A stretch of DNA of 64,000 bases from Blattamonas nauphoetae (Eukaryota > Preaxostyla > Oxymonadida), in assembly GCA_033064195.1 (NCBI GenBank), contig JARBJD010000062.1:124001-188000 (forward strand). The letters are read 5' to 3'. This document shows positions 21,291 through 32,374 of this stretch, piece after piece (within the stretch, counting starts at the first letter, position 1; each line of letters starts with the position of its first letter). The notes beneath the pieces are model-generated. The model was not told the DNA's origin. It saw only the letters and a list, made by a program, of their open reading frames with translations, and did no database searches. Both the position numbers and the translations under genes were made by a program.

Positions 21291-24200
21291 ATGAGTCATC
21301 GTGGTACACTCTCGCATAGTTTGTGTTCAGATCATCTGTTTTAATTGTCGCTCCCGCAAATTCTATTTTCATTTGTATTCTACCAACCATTCACATCTTC
21401 TTCTCTTTCACTCTGATATAGCCCGTTTTAAGAGTCCAAATGCCCGCCATCTCTTAAAGAACCCTCTAAGTCCGACGTCATCCCGTATATCTCAGGATAA
21501 ACCAGTTACTAAAGTTATTCGTTCACCTCCTGCCTCTCCCATCACGACTCCACCTCTAAATAGAAGATCTGATCCTCCTCCCTACCCATCAGAGTCATCG
21601 AGGGCGAATTATTCAGCAGAAATTCAACCTTTTTCTGATTCTATCTCTTCGCCAAGCCATGTTCAGCAACGGCTCTCTCTCCCTTCTCAAACCAAAACGA
21701 TAAAAACATTTCAACGCCTAAAATCTCCAATATCCCACAGAACCTTACCACCATCACCGCAAATCCCATTAAATTCGTCAGCGTACTTTACAACATCGCC
21801 CCCAATCGCGAATATCAGCCAGAACCATTCTCTCAATCTCTCTCGTACCACAATTCCGACCCCTACATCTCCTCAAAGATCCTCTTCATCCATCTATTCG
21901 GAACCTCGTACACTCTCTCAATTCAGAACTCCTTCGTCATACAGCTACAGTCAACACGCCACACACATCACAAAGCGGGAGGATATAGGTGTGATAAACT
22001 TGGGCAACACGTGTTATCTGTCATCTATACTCGCTGTACTCTCATCAATCTCACCTGTGATCTCTCATTTCTTGTCGAGACAGCTCTGGGCAAACCTCCT
22101 CCGACTCCACTCCTCCCTCTCATTCTTTCACCAAGATACGCAAGAACTTCCCGAAGAAACGATCAAAAGTTCCTATATATCTTCCCACAAACTCACATCA
22201 CGTCTATTTCACGCCCAATTCGAAGTTACATTTCGCCTCACTTCAACTCTCTTCATGCTTGCCCATCCGCGTCATATTGCCGTAAATCCCTCTCTCCTCT
22301 TCAACACCATCTCCAACATATCCGCAAACACGTTCAGACTTGGCATAATGGCCGACGCCGAAGAACTCCTCACATTCCTCCTTCAAAAGGTGGACGAGGA
22401 GCTTCGATGCATTCTTTTGCCTGAAGCAAACAATGCCTTCATCTCCCACTTTCAGGATAGCCTGGGAGCGATTTCCACCGAATTACGAAGCCGTGATCCA
22501 CGTCTCACGTCGTCAGAAATCATTTGGGGAGTGAATCCGCGGACAGAAGTTGTTGAAGACACTCTCTTCGGCAACAACAGTTTGCTCACGCTCGCTGAAC
22601 GGACTCTTAATCCCTCTGCCTTCCCTGAATGTGTCCGGCAGTCAATCTCGAGGGCAGCGTCGGGCAAGGGGGTATTTATGACAGAAATAGGAAAGAGGGT
22701 CGTTAAACCGCATCCGTACACCCTCCGAGCCAATTCGGAGCTGCTGAATCCTGTTCAGCAGTGCTTCAATGGGATCGTTTCGACTGATTATCGATGTCTC
22801 AAATGTGATCATGTCATCCAGCGGCCAGAAATCACACGAATCATCAATCTTCAGTTCAAAGACTCCCGGAGCACGGAGAACTCTCCAACCGGTGGATTGT
22901 TCTCGTTCATGTCGACGTCAGAACCTGCCAAACCCACCCCACTCGACACGCTTCTCGAAAATATCTTTGTGGAGGGCGAGAGGAAGTTTGAGTGCGAGAA
23001 TTGCGATCACAATCGAGCTTCGACCAAAACCTTCATTTCTCTCCTTCCTCGAGTTCTGGTCTTGTCAGTCAACCGATTTCGATTCGACCCATCCGGTCTC
23101 ACCCATAAAATTCACACCCCAGTCGTGTTCCCCCCAAAACTCACTCTGACGAAGTACACTCGCACGGAAGGCGAGTCCAAGACTCTCATCCCACTCAAAT
23201 TCCCATCGTTCAGAAAACAGGCTCGACTTCTCTCGCCGGATGCGTGGAATGCCGGCTTGAGACCGAGACACGATGAAGGCAGCGCCAAATGCATGCTGCA
23301 GTTGGTCAGGCAGTTCACGGATGGTACTGTGAGTGATTTTGAGAGAAGGGAGGGAGGAGATGGTGAGGAGGACACAGACAGATCGACACTCAGTCTTGGC
23401 GAGTTGTTTGCGCTGACTCAACTGTTTGGCTTTGATGGGCAAACAAAAGGAGTCACAACACCATCCACTGCACACATCGCAAAACCACTCTTTCCCCCAA
23501 ACTCAAAACCGGTCGTTGTGAGGCATCCTGGAAACATGGACAAGATGAATGAGACAGAATCAAACACAGACGAAACCAAATCCCTTCTCGACCAAGTCAC
23601 TCCGTGTCCAAGTCCTCCCCCTCTCGCCCTCTCGCCCACCCTCCCTCTCGAAGAACAGGCCCACCTTGTCACAACACACATCATCAAACACTACCTCAGC
23701 CATCGCGAGAAGTTTAAAAAGGGAGTGTCCACAATCACTGAAGATGAGGACGATGAAGTGTTCCTGATGCTCACAACTCATCCGCTCTTCCAGAACAAGG
23801 AAGTCGATTTTCCTTCCCAACTCACGAGGGAGATGGTGTATGCCCGTCTCGGCTACGTGTTGACAAGACCAACCTTGAATGAGACTCCAAACAGGCAGAC
23901 CATGAGTGGTGTGAGTGGATTGAAATCAAACACGACAGAACGGAATGATCTCCACAGAAGTGGCTCCACACAGACGAACACGACACTTCAACGAAATGGA
24001 GGGGTGTTATCTGACGCCAGCAACTCTTCACTCCTTCCGGATGTGAAGAAAGAAGACCTCCAACCCAAAATGGACATGTCCCTCAGTCGATACCCACAGC
24101 TGGACTTCGAAACGTCCACTCCTCCCACTCTCCTCACCCAATCGTATCGACGGCTCCCGTCTGGTTCTGTCCGACTAAACACAAACCGCCAACCGAACAA

Positions 24201-24877
24201 AGAGGTGAGGAGAGATCTCCAACCACCTCAACAGAAGAGACGAGTCCTTCCCGATCAGCAATTGTCTGAAGACAGTGTTGTTGGCAATCCGCCCATCATC
24301 AAACAGAAGCGAGACAAACCAACTCCGAGTGAGGACGATGACCAGTCAAACCAGATCGAAGAGTACGTTGATGATGTCCCAATTCATCCTGACACCATAT
24401 CAGGCCATTCCTACCTGCACGGCGGTTCCGATCCCTCTGACAGTCCATCGATTCCACCCACTTCAGCGTCACTCACCCATCCCACTCACTCCTCTCCAAC
24501 CTCTCCTCCTCCTGAAAAGCCCAAACCGGCAATCCATCGACGCTTTGTTGCGGCGAAGGAAGAGCGGGCATATGGCACTGTTGGTTCGAGACACGACTAT
24601 CATCTTCGAGGCGTCGTTGTCCATCAAGGTCTGTTTTTCGCATTTTTTCGATTTTATGAACTATCAAGGGGAGTCTGTGTCAAGTGGGCATTATATGGCG
24701 TATGTTAAGAATCTTGCGAGCTCAGAGTGGCAGGAATTCAATGATAGATATGTCACAGCTGTATCTTTTTTCTTTTGTTATATTCTCTCTTAGCGATCAG
24801 AAAATTCTGTCCTAAATGATGTGAACATCCAGAAAAATTGCTATCTATTGTTTTATGTTCATCAGGATTCATTGTAA
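21291..24877 (+). CDS. Ubiquitin-specific protease (USP, peptidase C19)
   Basis: Deubiquitinating cysteine protease. Exons 21291-21318, 21422-24628, 24669-24760 and 24794-24877 give 1136 residues in phase. The first about 220 residues are disordered and Pro/Ser-rich. The Cys box is GVINLGNTCYLSSILAVL near residue 230 (catalytic Cys in NTCY). A zinc-ribbon-like pair follows: YRCLKCD and FECENCDHN. LPRVLVLSVNRFRFDP is the typical USP strand. A low-complexity insertion of about 370 residues separates this from the His box, which is split by a 40-nt intron: RGVVVHQ then GESVSSGHYMAYVKN (catalytic His in GHY), with WQEFNDRYVT supplying Asn/Asp. The last exon ends YLLFYVHQDSL. Introns are 103, 40 and 33 nt. 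Confidence 0.93.
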
Positions 24878-24966
24878 ACTGGAAATGTCAAGCCTGACAA
24901 TCGTCCTAATATTATTATGGCCCGATCTCCCCTCAACAAAATCTTTCGCAAATATTGATTCAAATA

Positions 24967-25511
24967 TGACTTCACATCAACATTCAATCGTTTCTGATGA
25001 ATATGTGCAACAAGATGATGATCATGCAGTCGAACAGGATGAACAGTCGGACTTCTCATCATCGACAGACCCTGACAATGATCTTGTTTTTTACAACGAT
25101 GACATCAGCTCTGATGACGAAAGGGAACGGAAACAGCCGAATTCTGAACGAAAACAAGAACCTTTGGAGTTTCTTGATGATGACTTCAGACTTCCACAAT
25201 CGCTCGTCCAATTCCACGTTGGGAAGGCGCCTTTTGACTCGTCAAATCTCACTGAAGGTTCATCAATCACAGAAGACAATGAAGAAGATGAAATACCCGA
25301 AGATCCAGACGATGAGAACGAAACGGAGGAACTAAGAGAAATGCTCGAGCAATTTCATGGTCTGAACATTTACGGAAAAGCGCAACCACAAAATAATGCA
25401 GTTGAGCCCAACTTAAGTGAGGAAGTACAGCAAGAAAGGCGAAGGGTGTTAGAATTATTCTTTGGTAAAGGCAGATACGACAATTTGGGAGAAGGCGATG
25501 CGGAATGGTGA
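24967..25511 (+). CDS. Acidic protein, unknown
   Basis: Intronless acidic frame of about 181 residues from ATG 24967 (MTSHQHSIVSDEYVQQ); an upstream in-frame ATG at 24885 lies only 8 bp after the protease stop and adds a hydrophobic stretch (SLTIVLILLWPDLPS) that could be a signal peptide or untranslated leader. The body is rich in Asp/Glu (DDEREREKQ-like, EEDEIPEDPDDENETEE) with a more conserved-looking core DDDFRLPQSLVQFHVGKAP and a C-terminal helix (LSEEVQQERRRVLELFFG). It could be a nuclear or chaperone-type acidic protein. No family recognised. Confidence 0.6.
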
Positions 25512-25853
25512 TGATGATGTGAAAATCAATATTCGTGGAGTTTATTTCAGCTACTTGTGTCTTGTTGACAATCTTCGACTTCTTGTACTTTCTTGAGGCC
25601 GTTCATCTTTCCTTAGAGACTCGCCTCATTTCCAGCCTAACTCTTGCACTTCTACCTAAGAAAACATGAACCCATTTCACCATATCTTGAAAAGATGAAA
25701 CCTCACTTTCTTGTGGGTGTCTGTTGGGTAGTTCATGGGAAAATCCTATTAATTCGAAATGTCCGACGTATAGATAAGCTGTGCCCAAAAGAAGAACAAA
25801 ATCACTCAGAGGGCGATGTATTACATGCTATCTGCGAACTAAATATAGAGGTT
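25512..25853. other. Convergent intergenic region, nothing recognised
   Basis: About 340 bp between two 3' ends. No supported frame or repeat. Confidence 0.5.
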
Positions 25854-26964
25854 TCAGTCAATGTGTTCATCAAATTCTTCAGGAAACTGAAGAGTTGTAA
25901 AGAACTGATTTTGATACTCAAAGACCTCTCCGCCAGGATCATCATGGAACATAAACTGTGGCGTGAAAACAAACCCTTTCGATCCTTCCTGGCGGTGGCT
26001 TGGAGAGTCAAGAGAAAGGTAAGACTGGTGGATTGATGGCGTGACAATCGTCTGTGATCTGGCTGGTGTTTGGGCGACTCTTTCGGTTTCAGGAACTCGC
26101 TGAAAGTTCAAGTAAATCGGAGGAACGGCAGGGGCAGGAGTTGATATCGAGAAATGAGCGTTGGACTGAAATCTTGGTGGAAGTATTGAAGGAAAGGAAG
26201 ATGGGGTGGTTGGTGGATGTACCACAATGTTGCGTGGAGGATGGCGTGGTGCAGGAACCGAAGGAGAGTGTAACGTTTGATCTGTCGTTTGAGGCCTGAA
26301 TCGGTTTACTGGAGGTGTCGGTGGATGAAGATGAAGAGATGATGAAGGGATAGAAGAGCCCGGATGATAGTCGACTAGACTAGAACCCGGACTGTCCATA
26401 AAACCACTGAACGGCTGACTTGAGAGTGAGAGAGGGGAGGCCTGAGGTGTTGGTTGGTCTCTCTGCTTTGCTGGACCTCGATATTCGTCCAAAACTCGGC
26501 ACAATTCAGAAATAATCCGCGTGCATTGATGAATAACATATGTCGCCTGTTGATATTGAGTGAGTAGGTGTTCCACCGTTTCATTTCTGTGTGAGAGAAA
26601 AAAACTGAGAGAGAGCGAGGATTCAGACTTCCGAAAATTTGGAGCAAGTGACGGTTCATCAACAAGGTTCACAGGTTCTGTGAGAATGGTTCTGACACCA
26701 CCGAGGTGGAGAGAATCGAAAAGTTCAGATGGATAATTTGCCAGATGGTTTAAAATTCCAAATGCATCTTCGGAGGAAGCTAACAATGAATAATCTGAGG
26801 ATCAAGAAGCGAAGAAGGGAAATTGATCGATGTTCGAGGAGAGAGGTGCATTCTTGAAAGATTGTCAAAAATTTCACACAAGCGTTTTTAGTGAACGTTA
26901 ATTTCTGGTTGTGTTTTCCAGTACGTGATGTGACACTAATATCTTCTTTATCAACGCGTGGCAT
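25854..26964 (-). CDS. Helical domain plus proline/serine-rich tail, unknown
   Basis: Two main exons. Exon 1 from ATG 26964 (MPRVDKEDISVTSRTGKHNQ, LTFTKNA) is joined by an intron of about 90 nt (donor GCTT|GTGTGA, acceptor GATCCTCAG near 26800) to YYSLLASSEDAFGILNHLA. A helical N-terminal domain continues through VEHLLTQYQQATYVIHQCT and IISELCRVLDEYRG (about residues 100-150). The rest is a disordered Pro/Ser/His-rich tail. The last 25 residues (FEYQNQFFTTLQFPEEFDE) look like a short conserved end motif. No family recognised. Confidence 0.6.
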
Positions 26965-27593
26965 AGTCTATTTGTTAGTCGTGGGTTTGTTCTGAACAAA
27001 ACAGTTATTATGGTCGTGATCTGAAAGAACTCTCACATCATGAAAGACACATTTCTCGAGTGATTTGTTTTGCTATTCCGTTTGAATTCGTTCACCGTCC
27101 GCCTTTCCTAAACGTCTACTCTGTATGTACGATGACAACGGAGAAATCTTCATCCCCTTTCATGATGATAGATCAAGTTATCATGCACCACGCTGAATTA
27201 GAACCCCTTTGGTTCGCGCATTGATGATAACGCTTATATACCCATTTCTGATTTTTCTCGTTTTGTTACATGTTCGTTCTTTCTCACTCTTTTTTCGTCA
27301 TTCTTCTTCAATTCAGTTGTCTTCTCGTTTTAGAATCATCCTGAATCTTAGCAGTCTCCATGAGTTTGGGGTGAGTCGGGACTTAGTTCATCTTTAGATG
27401 TTGAAAGAATATTCACTTCAGTAGTCCTGTTTTTCATCTCGCGCATCAATCCTTCAACATCTCATGTCTTCTCAGGCACTATTGGTTTTTTCGTCAAAAT
27501 TGAGAAATGAAACAAGAACCATTTCGTCAGCGAGAAATCATCTCCAAGACAAGGGTTGGTCCAACGTTAAATTATAATAAAGGGTCAAAATGA
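26965..27593. other. Divergent intergenic region, nothing recognised
   Basis: About 630 bp between two divergent starts. AT-rich with T-runs; no RNA gene or repeat seen. It presumably holds two promoters. Confidence 0.5.
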
Positions 27594-30215
27594 ATGAGTC
27601 ATCTTCAGAAGACTACTTATCAGTCGTACATTGAGGAACGAAATCGTCTCGGTGATTCACAACTTGTTATTCCTCCTCGTTCGCTCGCACAATCTTGGCC
27701 ACTCCCTCCACTTCAGCAACCACCCTTTGCCCCAGCAAAACAAAATCTCCACAACTTTCTCCGCCAATATGATGTATTATCTATTTTCTGTCGAGTACCT
27801 TGAATCTTTCGATTCTTTCCTTTCAGCATCTCAAGTTACATGTGAAATCTATCCAGACGGCCCGTGTGAATATTCGCTCAGAAATATCATCATTCATTGT
27901 ATTTTTCACCTATCTACCATCATCTACACCGTTTTTCTCGAAATTTTCTGTAAATTCTTTCTTAGTCCGAAACTAACGACACACTTTTGCGCATCCGAAC
28001 CACATTTTCGTCTGTCGCTCTTTTCTCGTTATACTTTTCTCACTACTGTTTGAAACAGTTCACTTATGTACGATTCTTCCCTCCGACAAGGAGAAGACAT
28101 CGCCGATGATGAATATGGTGAGTTGATACGAATCGTCAATCAGGAGAATGTACAGTCCGCAATCACTGATGTCGAAGTGGGTATTGGAGAATTACAGGTA
28201 TTATCAATCCTTTTTCTCCACATCTTTGACAGAAAATGCAGAATTCATTCAACCCGGACCCCGCCCAAATCCCGAATCAACTTCCGTTCTTCTCTGACAA
28301 GACTCTTGTATGAAAAGTGGTTATTTCTTATGGATCTTCCTGTTTTTTCATTTCTCAGTTTCAGGTCACTCTTGATCGTTTCTTCATGATGGTGGAAGAC
28401 TCAGCTGAACAAACTCGTGTTTTTGCGAGAAATACAAATAAACTAAAATCAACAATCGTGATATCGCTTTTCCCACTCACAACTTTCCACAAACTGATCA
28501 CTGATACGTTAAAGGTTCTTCCACACATGGTACGGTTCCTTCTCCATCATCATTCATCTGTTCAGGATTCTGAACGAAAAAAGCGAGAAAAAGATCTTCA
28601 GACACTCAGACACAATCACTTATTTCGCCCTGAAAGTGTCCCAAGTGACATTCAAGGTTTCCTCTGTCTTTAGTCACACCGTCCAGACATAATGAGTCGA
28701 CGCCGATTGTTTGATGTGAAGTTTGGGGTCACAACAACAATCATCTCACCGTTTACACACCCTCTCGCCATAATAGCTCCTTCTTTCACAGTTTCTTCCT
28801 TCTCTTCCTGAGCTCTCATCATTCTCCAGATCCACCCAGCCCTGTCCATCATTTCCGACACTCACTCGCTCAATCACTCCTTCGCCCAGCCCGACTACCC
28901 AACTCTCGAATCCACTCATATGCCCTCTCCCGTCCCCTCCCTCGCTGTCTCTGCCTCACCTCTCTCTCCCAGCCCTCGCATGACCGCCGACTCCTCCCTC
29001 CTCGACCTCCCCTCTTTCGAGACCCTCCCCAACAACGAGCCCCGAGAAGACAAATCGCAGGGCAGCTTTGGACTGATCCGTCGCACATCCTACGACCGTT
29101 TTGATCGTCCAGAGGATCAGAGGCAGATCCCGATTGAAATCATCCCTTCCATCGTGTCGCCTCCCTCCGCTTACTCACACTCCGACTTCCAAACTCCTCC
29201 CATAGTCACTTCATACCAGTCACAACACCCATACGGTTTCACACCAGGCACGTCACCGTCTTCCTTCTCTCGGAATCAGCTCGGTCTGTCCGGACAAGCA
29301 CCTCCTCTTTCGTTCTCCGCATCGTCGCCGACTCGTCCTTCTCTTCGACGCGGGAGCTTGTCTCAGACTCCAACTCACTCTCCCCAATCCTTCTCCAACC
29401 CAACATCCGTCTTTACACATCACATCGCTCCTGGGACGTTCTCCCAGCCGGACCCTGTTGAGCAGAAGGCCCAACATTCGCATCGAAACACTCCGAGTCT
29501 CCCACCACTTCCACCATCCAACACCGCACTTTCTCCGACCGTGCCGATTGCACATGGAGAAGAGACGACAGCTGGAGAGGGCACTCCGCGCTCGCATCTC
29601 TCTGTTTTTGCTTCGCCTGGCCAGGTTCACATTCCGGGATCTTTCTCTCGGAGTGCCACCCTCCGAGTCAGCGCGCCGAGTTCGATCAGCGACATGATCC
29701 AGCAAGCTTCTGCCATCCCAGTGCTCGACAGGGGTTCGCTCAGCTCAAGTCAGCGGTCACGCACCGGTTCTGAATCCGGCCGCAAAACACCGCTGTCTGG
29801 CCACGGATCGATGCAAAGCTTTTCGCATGCAGGCTCATCTCATTCCCGGATGACTCCGCAAAGCAAGCACATCGAGAATCGTCAGACAGCTGCTGGAATC
29901 CCCGAGCCCATCGCGATCGGGCAGCCGTATCAGACCATCATGCCCATGCCTCTCTCTCCGCACACTCCGACACGGGACGAGCTTCGGTCTCTGCCTCCCG
30001 AATCGTACCTCCCTCCTTTTGCCTCCTCACTCAACTCCCGCAGAAAGACGTTCTCGTCGGTGGATGGGTCTTCGACAGCTATCTCTCCGTCAAACCCGTC
30101 GCCCAAAACAAACGTTCATACTTTCTCTTCTTCGGCTGACCTCAATCCCGCTGATCGGGGAAGAAGCCAGACACTCCCTATGGGTGCTAAAAAAGAGGCC
30201 TTCAGCCCAGGCTGA
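27594..30215 (+). CDS. Unknown protein: helical N-terminus, long Ser/Pro-rich tail
   Basis: Start ATG 27594 (MSHLQKTTYQSYIEERNRLG). The first exons encode a helical region: LHNFLRQYD joined over a roughly 50-nt intron to HLKLHVKSIQTARVNIRSE, then EYGELIRIVNQENVQSAIT, FQVTLDRFFMMVEDSAEQT and ERKKREKDLQTLRHNHLF. After DIMSRRRLFD, an acceptor near 28830 leads into a GC-richer exon of about 1.4 kb coding for a disordered Ser/Pro tail ending KKEAFSPG. I infer one gene because the helical exons end in phase with the tail exon; two genes is the alternative. Coiled-coil-like helices suggest a scaffold. No family recognised. Confidence 0.5.
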
Positions 30216-30405
30216 GTTGGCCTCTAACCTTAATTTTTGTTTCTCGCGTTTCTTTACGATTCTTCGATTGTCATGTTGCGTTGTAGGTTGTCACTGTCTC
30301 TGCTTTGTGAAGAAGCATCAAGTTTGAAGAAACTGCCGAGCTGAACAAACGAGGAGGTATTGATGACTGAAATGAAAAAAGAAGAATCAGGTGAAATGAA
30401 CTGGT

Positions 30406-32304
30406 CTACAAATCAGGCATGAACCCCTCCGCAAAGTTCAGACGGAGCTCGCTTGTTCTGAAGGGCGTGAAGAGGGCGCGTGTCTCTGAAGGATCTCCGC
30501 TCGCAGCCTGCGGCTTCTGTGCGTCTTTTGAGTCGGCCTTCTTTTTCTGACTGGACGGAAGTTGAGTGTTTGGAGGAATTCGACCGCAGAGGAAGTCGGC
30601 TGGGCTGATGTAAGAGCAATCGACGAGAGCGTCGAGCAGGTCGTTGGCTGTCTTTTCGGTCATCGGGTAGGCTGTCTGCGGCGGGGCAAACGGGATGGCT
30701 GGTGAAATCGGAGCGACGAAGGGTCTTCCACACGTGTACAGGTGGGTGAGAGGCCAGATTGCTGTCGCGATGTCGGTGAACTTCTTTTCAATGTTCGCAA
30801 AGTTCTTCTTCTCCTCTTTCGTCATCTTCTGTTTGTACGTCTCAGTCCACTTGCGAGTGAACACGTTCATGACAACAGGAGAGTCTGCGATGGACGGGAA
30901 GATCTTGAAAAGATAGTCTTTCGAGTCTGCTTTGAACGTGAGCGAGTCAGCTGGCGATGAGAGCAGCCCGTTACGAGGTTCATCGATCTTCGCAAGACGT
31001 CGAGCGAGAATACGTCGATATGTGAGGAGCGATGGTTGGAACTGCCGAGGATACAGAATTGTGGCTGGGAGGGAGAGATTTCGGCGTTTGGTTTGAGCAC
31101 GTGGATCCCTCACTTCAACCTCAAGAGTTGGTACAATTTTTGGGTCTGATGAAGGAAGACCCATTTTGTTCCATTCTGATCCACCAGATAGTGTTATCTT
31201 AAAAAGTCCTTTGGCGATGTGCTTTTCTGTTTGTGATCCAACTTTGGGTAGAGGGAATTCTTGGTAGATTGGTAGAGAAATTGATTTCACAGTTGCCTGT
31301 CTCGTATTTTGTGCCTTATCTTTTGGTTCTTCTGTGGATTGCGCCCCTCCGACAACACCAGCTTGTCCACCACTTTCGGAAGGTGGAGCAGAAGTGGTTG
31401 CGGCCGATGATGGTGCCCCTGTTGGAACAGGTTTATCAACATCTTTCACTGACAATGGCCAAGAGTCATCAAGATCAATTAGGCAATATCCATTCGATAA
31501 ACAATGAATATCTTTATTTTCCACTGCAGGATCACCAGATGGTGTGAATGCTGCAGCTGAAAAAGATGATGTGACTTGTGCAGCATTTTTCTTTGTAACA
31601 TTCACTCCAAGTTCAACGTAAAGTTTGATGGTTGAGGCTTGCTGTTGGATTCTGAGCATGGCCGGATTGTTTGAGAGGACAAGATCCTTATAATGTGGAA
31701 ATACCCAGGTTCCTGGAGCCTTTGGATTTACTGGCGAAATGATGGTGAAAACTGGACTGACAATTCCTCGTTCGCGACTTCCAGAACCTGTTCCGACACT
31801 GGAATCATACAAGGCATAGCGGAGAACATGTGAATGAATTTCATAATTTTCTCCTAACAACAATTAAAAAAGGATAGCTGACCTGGTAGTGGAATATTGA
31901 TTGCCCGTTTGAAGACAAATTTGATTGTTCGAGATGGTGTGGGTACAACTTCACTATTGTAGAAATCCCAACCAATATCTTGAAAACCAATGCCAAAGCC
32001 GGTTCTGCTCACTCTAGGTTTCAGGAAGAGTCCAAGCCGGAGCCCATTTTCTTCCCTGTCTTGGAGAACACTGAAATCAAATCCATTCGGTGGCGTTCCG
32101 AACTTTTCACGGCGAGCTTTATCATCAATCTTCTTTTGTCTATATACAAGCACGAATACGTGTGAAAAGGTGTCCAAATGCATACAGATCTTCCTTGAGT
32201 TCCTTCATCAAGCGTTCTTGATTTTCTTCATCTTCGAAGCTTGAATCTGTACCAGAGTTATCGGAATCCGAATAATTAGATGAATCTTCGTCAGCTCCAC
32301 TCAT
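30406..32304 (-). CDS. NPHP1: Nephrocystin-1-like ciliary transition-zone protein
   Basis: Three exons: ATG 32304 (acidic start MSGADEDSSNYSDSD), a 46-nt intron, a middle exon from QKKIDDKARREKFG, a 29-nt intron (31854-31882), and a long last exon. Similarity to the C-terminal domain of nephrocystin-1 is visible as an ordered series: GLFLKPRVSRTGFGIGFQD, INIPLPG, HSHVLRYALYDSS, GTWVFPHYKDLVL, STIKLYVELGVNV, RNLSLPATILYPRQF, YRRILARRL, FKIFPSIADSPVV. The animal SH3 domain and coiled coil are missing; only a short acidic leader precedes the core. Nephrocystin-1 acts at the ciliary gate. A Pro/Ala/Ser insertion lies near 31330-31420. The start is 70 bp from a divergent flagellar WD40 gene. Confidence 0.8.
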
Positions 32305-32374
32305 CTAAACAACGTCTTGTTGGAAATTTGAAGAGGAGAATTGAATCCCCCATTGTTTTTCCTTTGAAGTTGAA

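Noticed and set aside
27594-30215. Splitting this locus into two genes at about 28680.
   Set aside because: Phase fits across the candidate introns and there is no good stop, start and promoter spacing between the parts; kept as one gene with low confidence.
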